This document shows positions 6,821 to 13,125 of a stretch of 13,125 bases of DNA, in pieces. Below the pieces are notes generated by a model. That model made no database searches and had not been told where the DNA came from. It worked only from the letters and a program-made list of their open reading frames with translations. Source of the DNA: UBA1368 sp964563125 (GTDB lineage Bacteria; Bacillota; Syntrophomonadia; Syntrophomonadales; Syntrophomonadaceae); NCBI GenBank assembly GCA_964563125.1, contig CAZLVY010000059.1:1-13125 (forward strand), in the 5' to 3' direction. The stretch's first letter is position 1; each line of letters opens with the position of its first letter. The translations under genes were made by a program, and so were the position numbers.

Positions 6821-8317
6821 GTGGAATACCAGAGCAGCAGGGGGCAATCTACTGCGGTGAAGGCGGCAGAAGCGATTATTATGGGAATAGCACCTGATGG
6901 CGGTCTTTTTGTACCCAATTTTATTCCCAAACTTGAAAATAATTTTGTCAGTACTATGGGCAACATGAATTACCAGCAAAGAGCAGTGGAAATTCTGTCC
7001 CGTTATCTAACTGATTTCACCGTTTCTGAAATAACCGATAGTGTTTATCATGCTTATAATGAGGATAGATTTGATAACGCTGCTATCGCACCTTTGGTAA
7101 AATTAACAGATGGTGTCTTCATCCAGGAACTCTGGCACGGACCAACCAGTGCTTTTAAAGATATGGCATTACAGATTCTTCCGCATTTGATGACTATTAG
7201 TGCGGTTAAAACTAATGAAAAACAAGAAATAGTAATTCTGGTAGCTACTTCAGGTGATACCGGCAAAGCTGCTCTGGAAGGTTTTAAGGATGTGGCAGGA
7301 ACTAGAATAGTAGTGTTCTATCCCCGGGATGGTGTCAGCAGGGTTCAGCAAATGCAAATGACTACCCAGGACGGAGAAAATGTACATGTAGCAGCAGTAG
7401 ACGGGAACTTTGATGACGCTCAGAGCGGAGTGAAAAAAATATTTGCCAGCCAGGAATTTGCCGCGCTGCTTGACCGGCATAACATGAAAATGAGTTCGGC
7501 TAATTCAATAAATTGGGGGAGATTAGTTCCGCAAATAGTTTACTATGTCTCTGCCTACCTTGATTTAGTAGCAGGGAAACATATATTAGCAGGGGAGAAA
7601 ATTAATATTGTTGTTCCTACCGGTAATTTTGGCAATATTTTAGCTGCCTATTATGCAAGCTTAATGGGAGTGCCGGTCAACAAATTGATTTGTGCTTCCA
7701 ATACCAATAATGTCTTAACCGACTTTATCCAGACTGGAACTTATGACCGCAACCGTAATTTTGCCAAAACCATTTCACCCTCTATGGATATTTTAATCTC
7801 TTCCAATTTGGAAAGGTTATTATATGAAATTACCGGCCATGATCACCGGCGGATTTGCGCATGGATGGAGAGCCTGCAGCAGCAGGGCAGATATACTATA
7901 GATGATAAGTCTATGCAAATGATTCATGATAAGTTCTGGGCCGATTATTGTCTGGATGAGGAAACACAGATGACAATCAAATCGGTTTGGGAGCAGAAGG
8001 GGTATTTATTAGATCCTCATACAGCAGTAGCAGTTAATGTAGGGGAGAAATATTTAAAGGCTACCGGAGATAATACTCCTACTATTATTGCCTCTACTGC
8101 CAGCCCTTTTAAATTCGGCAAAAGTGTTGCTGAGGCATTATTTCCAATAGAGGGAAATGACGAGTTTGCTATATTACGTCAGTTAGCAGACTATACAAAA
8201 AATGATATTCCGGCAGCTATAAAACAACTTGGTGAAAAAGAAATAAGACATCAGTCGGCATGTTCAAGTGAATATATGGTTAAAACCCTGATGTCTTTTT
8301 TGAATTTACCTTCGTAA
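6821..8317 (+). CDS. thrC: Threonine synthase (long form)
   Basis: It converts O-phosphohomoserine to threonine with pyridoxal phosphate, the last step of the pathway begun by lysC, hom and thrB upstream. At 498 residues it belongs to the long class (E. coli/yeast-like), not the roughly 350-residue Bacillus form. Visible are the N-terminal YQSSRGQSTAV and GIAPDGGLFVP (22-32), the PLP-lysine segment HGPTSAFKDMALQ (106-118, K113), SGDTGKAALEGF (144-155), the PLP-phosphate loop VPTGNFGNILA (265-275), and DPHTAVAV near 398-405. The GTG at 6821 follows GGAGG (6808-6812) by eight bases. It is transcribed away from the DUF2726-like gene and is separate from the hom operon. Its stop lies only 13 bases from that of the convergent apgM-like gene. 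Confidence 0.96.
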   Translation: MEYQSSRGQSTAVKAAEAIIMGIAPDGGLFVPNFIPKLENNFVSTMGNMNYQQRAVEILSRYLTDFTVSEITDSVYHAYNEDRFDNAAIAPLVKLTDGVFIQELWHGPTSAFKDMALQILPHLMTISAVKTNEKQEIVILVATSGDTGKAALEGFKDVAGTRIVVFYPRDGVSRVQQMQMTTQDGENVHVAAVDGNFDDAQSGVKKIFASQEFAALLDRHNMKMSSANSINWGRLVPQIVYYVSAYLDLVAGKHILAGEKINIVVPTGNFGNILAAYYASLMGVPVNKLICASNTNNVLTDFIQTGTYDRNRNFAKTISPSMDILISSNLERLLYEITGHDHRRICAWMESLQQQGRYTIDDKSMQMIHDKFWADYCLDEETQMTIKSVWEQKGYLLDPHTAVAVNVGEKYLKATGDNTPTIIASTASPFKFGKSVAEALFPIEGNDEFAILRQLADYTKNDIPAAIKQLGEKEIRHQSACSSEYMVKTLMSFLNLPS

Positions 8318-8327
8318 ATAACTTTTA
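8304..8327 (+). terminator. Weak hairpin at the thrC stop codon
   Basis: ATTTAC (8304-8309) pairs with GTAAAT (8314-8319) around CTTC, followed by AACTTTTA. The stem is short and AT-rich and overlaps the thrC stop. It is the only terminator-like structure I find between two genes whose stop codons are 13 bases apart, so termination here may be leaky. Confidence 0.3.
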
Positions 8328-8330
8328 TAC

Positions 8331-9542
8331 TTACTGGTTAATGAAAAAATCCATTAATGTATGACCAGGAAAGATGAAGGGACCGCTATCTGCAGCGATT
8401 TCGTCAAATACTCCTACACTGTCACTAAAAGGACGGCGCGAATCAAAAATCATAAAAGGAACCGGGTCGCTGCTGTGAGTTCTAATAGATAACGGAGTTG
8501 CATGGTCAGGTAAAACCATTATTCTAATATCATCTGCAATACTATCTATTGCTTCCATAATAGTTCCGATTACTTGGCTGTCTATTTGCTCGATGCTCCA
8601 GATTTTATTTTTGAGACTACCCTGGTGACCTGATTCATCAGGTGATTCTATATGAACGAATACGAAATCCTTCCCTGACTTAAGTTCGTTAATAGCCGCC
8701 TGAGCCTTGCCTTTAAAATTAGTTTTTACGCTGCCGGTTGCGCCTGCCACAGAAATGGGAGTAAGACCAGCACAAATACCCAGACCCCTAACTAAATCCA
8801 CTGCACAAACAACTGAACCGTTGAGAGAATACTTTTCAGCGAAGCTGGGCAAAGCAGGTTTCCTGCCTTCTCCCCAAAACCATATGGAATTGGCTGGTTT
8901 GCGACCTGACGCAATTAAACTTAGATTAACAGGATGGTCTTTTAATATATCCCAACTTTTTAGCATCAAATTTTGCAGATAATTGCCATCACGACCCTGG
9001 GGCAGATTAGCAGTGATTTTTTGTTCCGAAATGTCATGAGGTGGTGTTAAGATTACCTCTTTATCATAACCTGCTTTCCATACTAATAGATGACGGTAAC
9101 TGATACCTGAATAAAAGGTAAACTGATCATCATTTAGGCCGGATTGAATTGCTGACATCAACTGATGAGCTATATCAGTAGGAATCTCTTCTGCACTGTA
9201 GTCCAGCATAGTCTTGGCACTGTAATCATCTTCAGTCGACAAAGTGACCAGGTTACAGCGAATTGCCATATCGACATCCTGCAGGTCTATCCCCATGCTA
9301 ACTGCTTCCAAAGGAGAACGGCCAGTATAATAAATAGCAGGATCATAACCCATAACTGATAAATTGGCCACATCACTGCCGGGTGGGAAACCCTCCGGAA
9401 TAGTTGCCACTTTACCAATAATAGAATGCCTGGCTAATTTGTCCAGATTCGGAGTCTTAGCAGATTGCAGAGGCGTTTTACCTCCCAATTCATCAATCGG
9501 ATAATCGGCCATTCCGTCTGTTAGTATTACTAGATATTTCAT
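8331..9542 (-). CDS. apgM: ApgM-family cofactor-independent phosphoglycerate mutase (or proposed homoserine kinase)
   Basis: This is an alkaline-phosphatase-superfamily enzyme of the archaeal-type phosphoglycerate mutase group, interconverting 3- and 2-phosphoglycerate with two metal ions. The 403 residues cover the full family: DGMADYP (9-15), the phosphoserine motif PPGSDVANLSVMGYDP (53-68, S56 as nucleophile), YYTGRSPLEA (71-80), RCNLVT (95-100), SYRHLLVW (148-155), PPHDI (167-171) and PANSIWFWGEG (216-226). The metal ligands follow in PDESGH (301-306), PDHATP (345-350) and THSSDPVPF (355-363), so the site looks intact. A subgroup of this family has been annotated from genome context as a 'proposed homoserine kinase'. 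Lying next to thrC fits that, but a normal thrB is present at 2981-3874. The ATG at 9542 has a modest AGGA upstream. It follows the membrane gene by 15 bases, probably in one transcript. Confidence 0.9.
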   Translation of the reverse strand: MKYLVILTDGMADYPIDELGGKTPLQSAKTPNLDKLARHSIIGKVATIPEGFPPGSDVANLSVMGYDPAIYYTGRSPLEAVSMGIDLQDVDMAIRCNLVTLSTEDDYSAKTMLDYSAEEIPTDIAHQLMSAIQSGLNDDQFTFYSGISYRHLLVWKAGYDKEVILTPPHDISEQKITANLPQGRDGNYLQNLMLKSWDILKDHPVNLSLIASGRKPANSIWFWGEGRKPALPSFAEKYSLNGSVVCAVDLVRGLGICAGLTPISVAGATGSVKTNFKGKAQAAINELKSGKDFVFVHIESPDESGHQGSLKNKIWSIEQIDSQVIGTIMEAIDSIADDIRIMVLPDHATPLSIRTHSSDPVPFMIFDSRRPFSDSVGVFDEIAADSGPFIFPGHTLMDFFINQ

Positions 9543-9557
9543 CGCACATACTTCCTA

Positions 9558-11849
9558 TTAATTATTTTCTTCTATCTGGGGTAAATTCTCTGCTGATTCT
9601 TGCTGCATTTCCAGCATTAACAATAATAGTGGAATTACCAAATAGATACAAGTAGTTGATGTTGCTACAATACCTGAATCATTAATAATTAAACCGATTA
9701 CAGCACCGGTAATAATACCTATAAAACCTTTAACCAGGATCGGTCTTTCTTTAAGCAATTGTTTCAGAGCACCTACAGGTCTGAAAACCAGGAGTGCTAA
9801 AACTACAAACATAACTAAAAAGACACGGCTCCAGATAGTATATTTAATCAGCTTAATATTCATATTTACTTTGCGGGTTATAATAGTCCAAATCTGCTCC
9901 CAGTCTCCATCGACTACATGACTAAAGGCGCGGCCGAGATGGGTTTGTAATTCTGCCGGTTTTTGCATTTCATAGCCAAATAAGCCTGCTATTGCAGTAA
10001 GAATAACGATGATAATTGCTAAAATTACTCCCCAGTGCAGTCTAAGATTAAAAAGCAGGACTAAAGTGATCAAAAAGGCAGCAGGTGCAGTAATAATTCC
10101 GTCTGATTGTGCTCCCATAGTCGGACTGCCAATAATAAAACATTGGAATAAGAAAAATACCGCTATAAAAGCCAACACCAGTTTAGAAGAATATCGTTCA
10201 AAAATTGTCACAGCAACTGCAATCGATGAGCCTAACATTATGCCCATGTATTCGTTGCCTATCCCATAATACCGCGCCCCTGCCATAGGATCATAACCCA
10301 GGACTGAACTTTGAATAAGAGTTGTGCCGGTTAAAACATCGATATTTAGCGCTAACAATGTCAAACCGCTTATAGCGACAAAAGCATAAAACATTTTACT
10401 CTTAAAAAGCATTGCGAAAAGAGCAGTTAGTAGTATAACAAGTACTGGCGCCGCAATAATATAATATATATCCATTGAAAAAGGTAATTTGCCCAGAAAT
10501 AAAAAGACTAGTGGTACTGTGACCATTGATAAAACTAATGGTTGTACAATCTTACGCATTGATTTAATCCAGAATATAGCCATAACGGCTAAAAGTATAA
10601 AAATTATTTGCATTACAACATATGATTTAACCAGTAAACTTCGTAAACGGGTAGTAGTACTGGTAGAGTCACTTATACTTGCAGCAGTGTGCAATGTATC
10701 ACCCTGAAAGGGCGTAACTCTGATCGGCACTCCAATCATGGAACCCAGTTCATCTTTGGCACCAAAAAAGTCCAAAATAGTCGGAGCTATATCGGTATTG
10801 GCAATAATAAAGTCACGGCGTGTAGAGCCTGAAGAAAGCGAACCGGGAGAGATGCCATCTCCATATGCAATTACCGGTATAAAATTATTTTTGAGAGCTA
10901 GTTGCGCTGAGGTAGGAGAAGGTGAGAGTAACAAAACCAGATCTTGATCTGCCACTACTTCTGCCATTACACTTCCTACCATTTGGTCAATTTGGCTCAA
11001 ACAAGTGATTTTCTCATTAGCCGCTAAATAGGGAAAGGCCTGGTCAGCTTTTTCCAAGCGAGCTAAATCAGAGAGTTCGATAATAATTAAATCTGCCGCG
11101 TTTATCATCATGGGCAGTTTCTCTTGCAGATAAGAATAATCAGTACCATGATTTAATAAGCGGTCCGGCAAATACATGACAGTATCAGGACCTACATCTC
11201 CATATGCTACTTGGCCGGAAGCATCCATACCTATAGTAACTGCTGTTCGCTGTAATTTTCCATCATAATCACCATTACCTAAAACAGCTACTTTAAGGTT
11301 ATTAAGATGCAGGTTTTCTCCTAATGCACCGGGGATGGTAGCAACCGTCTCTTTACTAAGACCGACCACTATTTCGGGCAGATTTACCAGTAGTACGGAA
11401 CTAATACCCGGATTATAGCCGGTGAGATTACGGTAGTGCTGGGCTGCCGTTTTACCTTCACTGATTATAAGCTCATTACTGTTATAGGCGGCAATACCGT
11501 TGCCATAAACTCGGGCAATATTGCCGGAGCCAATTGTTATACTGCTGTCCATAATAGTTTGCCCTCTTAAAGTGCGACTGCTAGCAAGACCAATAGCGCC
11601 ATTTTGAACCATATTATATATATTAGGAGTAATAGAAGGTGAGATATCCTGAATAGAGAGTTTATCGATTAAAATTATATAAGCTTTCTTCTGGGCATTG
11701 GAATCATTGCTGGTATTCTGAGCATAACTATTATCAGGAAGGGTCAATAATAACAGGAAAGATAGCAATAAAATACCAAATAAGGCCGGCAAAGATTTAA
11801 TAGGCTTACCAGTTATGTATAATCTTTGTTTATAATTAAACTTAAACAT
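9558..11849 (-). CDS. Polytopic membrane protein with N-terminal alkaline-phosphatase-superfamily-like domain, function unknown
   Basis: The protein has 763 residues. A signal or anchor helix (about 20-37) is followed by an extracytoplasmic domain (about 45-400) that resembles the alkaline phosphatase/sulfatase superfamily. YIILIDKLSIQDI (57-69) stands at the first metal position and TIMDSSITIGSGN (98-110) near the nucleophile site. NTDIAPTILDFFG (351-363) is the typical C-terminal motif. Where a metal-binding Asp-His pair is expected, the sequence reads DLVLLLSPSPTS (303-314), so catalysis is doubtful. About ten membrane helices follow between 408 and 746. Two striking motifs lie there: GYDPMAGARYYGIGNEYMG (518-536) and INDSGIVATS (722-731). 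The ATG at 11849 has GAGG eight bases ahead. It is upstream of the apgM-like gene, another member of the superfamily. I do not know its function; a role at the cell envelope is only a guess. Confidence 0.8.
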   Translation of the reverse strand: MFKFNYKQRLYITGKPIKSLPALFGILLLSFLLLLTLPDNSYAQNTSNDSNAQKKAYIILIDKLSIQDISPSITPNIYNMVQNGAIGLASSRTLRGQTIMDSSITIGSGNIARVYGNGIAAYNSNELIISEGKTAAQHYRNLTGYNPGISSVLLVNLPEIVVGLSKETVATIPGALGENLHLNNLKVAVLGNGDYDGKLQRTAVTIGMDASGQVAYGDVGPDTVMYLPDRLLNHGTDYSYLQEKLPMMINAADLIIIELSDLARLEKADQAFPYLAANEKITCLSQIDQMVGSVMAEVVADQDLVLLLSPSPTSAQLALKNNFIPVIAYGDGISPGSLSSGSTRRDFIIANTDIAPTILDFFGAKDELGSMIGVPIRVTPFQGDTLHTAASISDSTSTTTRLRSLLVKSYVVMQIIFILLAVMAIFWIKSMRKIVQPLVLSMVTVPLVFLFLGKLPFSMDIYYIIAAPVLVILLTALFAMLFKSKMFYAFVAISGLTLLALNIDVLTGTTLIQSSVLGYDPMAGARYYGIGNEYMGIMLGSSIAVAVTIFERYSSKLVLAFIAVFFLFQCFIIGSPTMGAQSDGIITAPAAFLITLVLLFNLRLHWGVILAIIIVILTAIAGLFGYEMQKPAELQTHLGRAFSHVVDGDWEQIWTIITRKVNMNIKLIKYTIWSRVFLVMFVVLALLVFRPVGALKQLLKERPILVKGFIGIITGAVIGLIINDSGIVATSTTCIYLVIPLLLLMLEMQQESAENLPQIEENN

Positions 11850-11872
11850 TCAAACTTCCTCTGCTTAAAAAT

Positions 11873-11881
11873 TTTATAGCA
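11873..11881 (-). promoter_or_regulatory. Candidate extended -10 promoter for the membrane-protein/apgM-like pair
   Basis: On the minus strand, TGC-TATAAA (complement of 11873-11881) forms an extended -10, 24 bases upstream of the ATG at 11849. No good -35 is present at the right distance. If used, it would drive both 9558-11849 and 8331-9542. Confidence 0.35.
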
Positions 11882-11996
11882 AACAAAACCAAAGTTTACC
11901 TGTAATTAGTATCGCAACTTATAGTAAATCTTATAATAATTTAACGTAAAAGTCAGCAAGAGAATTAAATAGGCGATAATTGAAGGTAATTTACCA

Positions 11997-12024
11997 TTGC
12001 TTAATAAACATTGTTTTGGATAAT
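11997..12024 (+). promoter_or_regulatory. Candidate promoter of the reductase-like gene
   Basis: TTGCTT (11997-12002) and GATAAT (12019-12024, 5 of 6) are 16 bases apart, about 50 bases before the ATG at 12075. The surrounding gap between the divergent genes (11850-12074) is AT-rich. Its only other noticeable feature is a small dyad GGTAA-T-TTACC at 11985-11995, just before this promoter. Confidence 0.35.
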
Positions 12025-12074
12025 AATGATAATTAATGAAGACAAATATACCTAAAAATGAAAGGACGTATGTT

Positions 12075-12947
12075 ATGAAGTATGATATTTATGATCTGGC
12101 TGTACTGGGCTGTGGACCGGCAGGCTTTTCTGCTGCCATAAATGCCTTTATCCGCAATAAAACAGTAATTGTAATCGGTTCAGATATTTGCAGTCCTCCT
12201 CTGCACAAGGCACAAAAGATAAATAATTATTTAGGCTTTGCGGGTATAAGCGGGGAAGAACTGTTAGAAAAATTCCAGCAGCATTTTAAAAGTACCGAGA
12301 TTGAGCTTATCAGCAGCAAAGCAGAAGTAATAAATGAAATGGATGGACTGTACAGCATATTAGTCGGCGAGGAGGTTCTCCAGGCACGCAGCATAATCAT
12401 TTCTACCGGTATCCCCTATAAAGCAATTTTCCCGGCTGAAGATGAGTTTTTAGGCAAAGGTCTGGGTTATTGTGCTACCTGTGATGGTCCCATTTATAAA
12501 GGCAAGGATGTTATCATAGCAGCGCACAGCAGTGAAGGAGAAACCGAAGCCAATTTCATGGCTGAGATTTGTCAAAAGGTTTATTATATTCCTCTATATA
12601 AAAACCCGGGAGCAATTGATAAGAGAATAGAAATAATCAATAAAAAACCGCTGGAACTGATAACCAATCAATTTGTAGAAGGAATAAGATTGCAGGACGG
12701 TACTGAAATTAAAGCGGACGGAGTTTTTGTCCTGGGTGGTGAAACAGCACCTGACCGTTTGATCCCGGGTCTGGAGATAGAAGATAATCATATTAAAGTG
12801 AACCGGCAGCAGGAGACCAACCTCCCCGGAGTATTTGCAGCAGGTGATTGTACCGGGCAGCCCTATCAGGTAGCTAAATCGGTAGGAGAAGGTCAAGTGG
12901 CAGGGTTAAATGCCAGTAAATACGTCTCAAAACTAAAAAAGAAATAA
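12075..12947 (+). CDS. Thioredoxin-reductase-like flavoprotein lacking the NADPH-binding motifs
   Basis: This is a 290-residue FAD protein of the thioredoxin reductase family, expected to pass electrons to a CxxC disulfide and then to thioredoxin. The FAD-binding motif GCGPAG (12-17), the redox pair CATCDG (133-138, C133 and C136) and the FAD-binding GVFAAGDCTG (252-261) are intact. The middle domain, which normally binds NADPH, is altered. The usual GxGxxA/G is replaced by AAHSSEGETEA (149-159), the HRRxxxR region reads PLYKNPG (173-179), and the domain looks some 20 residues short. This matches the ferredoxin-dependent flavin thioredoxin reductases described from Clostridium, which lack the same motifs. 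The ATG at 12075 is preferred over ATG at 12036 because AAAGGA (12061-12066) precedes it and the FAD motif then starts at the usual distance. No thioredoxin gene is adjacent. Confidence 0.85.
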   Translation: MKYDIYDLAVLGCGPAGFSAAINAFIRNKTVIVIGSDICSPPLHKAQKINNYLGFAGISGEELLEKFQQHFKSTEIELISSKAEVINEMDGLYSILVGEEVLQARSIIISTGIPYKAIFPAEDEFLGKGLGYCATCDGPIYKGKDVIIAAHSSEGETEANFMAEICQKVYYIPLYKNPGAIDKRIEIINKKPLELITNQFVEGIRLQDGTEIKADGVFVLGGETAPDRLIPGLEIEDNHIKVNRQQETNLPGVFAAGDCTGQPYQVAKSVGEGQVAGLNASKYVSKLKKK

Positions 12948-13036
12948 AGGGGGATAGGCATAGCACCAGATATTTGCTAGAATATGAGCAGATAGTCGGG
13001 GTTATTTTACTGGTTATTTTAAGTTAAACAATCCTG

Positions 13037-13065
13037 TTGACTATTTAAAAAACCGATGCTATAAT
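13037..13065 (+). promoter_or_regulatory. Strong promoter of tRNA-Asp
   Basis: TTGACT (13037-13042, 5 of 6), a 17-base spacer and a perfect TATAAT (13060-13065) preceded by TGC (an extended -10) make the best promoter in the window. Transcription would start a few bases before the tRNA at 13078. The stretch 12948-13036 before it has no gene; it holds only a tandem 10-base repeat, GGTTATTTTA, at 13000-13009 and 13012-13021. I see no clear terminator for the reductase gene. Confidence 0.8.
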
Positions 13066-13077
13066 AAACATCGTTGC

Positions 13078-13125
13078 GGAGCCGTGGTGTAGCGGTTAAC
13101 ATGCCGGCCTGTCACGCCGGAGATC
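13078..13125 (+). tRNA. tRNA-Asp, anticodon GTC (truncated by the window end)
   Basis: The 5' 48 bases are present: acceptor strand GGAGCCG (13078-13084), D-arm GTGT/ACAT, and anticodon stem CCGGC/GCCGG enclosing CTGTCAC with anticodon GTC at 13111-13113. The window ends in the variable loop (AGATC), so the T-arm and the acceptor 3' strand cannot be checked. It has its own promoter and may begin a tRNA cluster. Confidence 0.9.

Noticed and set aside
8707..8982. 91-residue plus-strand reading frame
   Set aside because: It is antisense to the middle of the conserved ApgM-family gene; its composition is that of a shadow frame.
12036..12074. Upstream ATG as start of the reductase-like gene
   Set aside because: No ribosome site precedes it, whereas AAAGGA sits properly before the ATG at 12075, and the extra 13 residues are not family-like.
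13000..13021. Tandem 10-base repeat GGTTATTTTA
   Set aside because: Two copies in an AT-rich gap with no further units and no relation to the promoter elements; too little to call a repeat element.
1..13125. Mobile element, CRISPR or defence island
   Set aside because: No transposase, integrase, phage gene, regularly spaced repeats or defence-type gene cluster was found; every long frame is explained by housekeeping or sporulation functions or by the two uncharacterised gene pairs.

Overview
The window looks like chromosomal core DNA from an anaerobic, endospore-forming Firmicute of the Clostridia type. The evidence is a full-length spoIVA, an AT-rich base composition, strong GGAGG-type ribosome binding sites with frequent GTG and TTG starts, and a thioredoxin-reductase-like flavoprotein of the kind found in clostridia. 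A Syntrophomonas-like relative is possible, but that is only an impression. I see no insertion sequence, prophage, CRISPR array or other mobile element.

Layout. Positions 19-1497 encode SpoIVA, the ATPase that forms the spore-coat base layer, followed by a clear hairpin terminator. A plus-strand operon hom-thrB-lysC (1670-5124) follows. LysC appears to carry an in-frame internal start (ATG at 4642) for a separate regulatory beta subunit, as in Bacillus aspartokinase II. A tRNA-Pro(GGG) with its own promoter sits at 5198-5275, followed by a hairpin. On the minus strand lie a membrane-anchored DUF2726-like protein (6065-6640) and an endonuclease/exonuclease/phosphatase-fold enzyme (5339-6040), 24 bases apart. 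Transcribed divergently from them is thrC (6821-8317), whose upstream region contains a dyad.

Converging on thrC is a second minus-strand pair. Its first gene (9558-11849) encodes a large membrane protein with an apparently degenerate alkaline-phosphatase-superfamily domain. Its second (8331-9542) encodes an ApgM-family enzyme, either a cofactor-independent phosphoglycerate mutase or a 'proposed homoserine kinase'. The window ends with a flavoprotein resembling thioredoxin reductase but lacking recognisable NADPH-binding motifs (12075-12947), and a tRNA-Asp(GTC) cut by the window end, driven by a near-consensus promoter.

How the genes work together: LysC, Hom, ThrB and ThrC cover aspartate to threonine except for aspartate-semialdehyde dehydrogenase, which is not in the window. 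Both LysC and Hom have ACT-type regulatory domains. The ApgM relative beside thrC may touch the same pathway, although a conventional thrB is already present. No dramatic new system is evident. The best leads are the pyridine-nucleotide-independent-looking reductase, the tandem alkaline-phosphatase-superfamily pair, the LysC internal start and the DUF2726-like protein with altered core residues.
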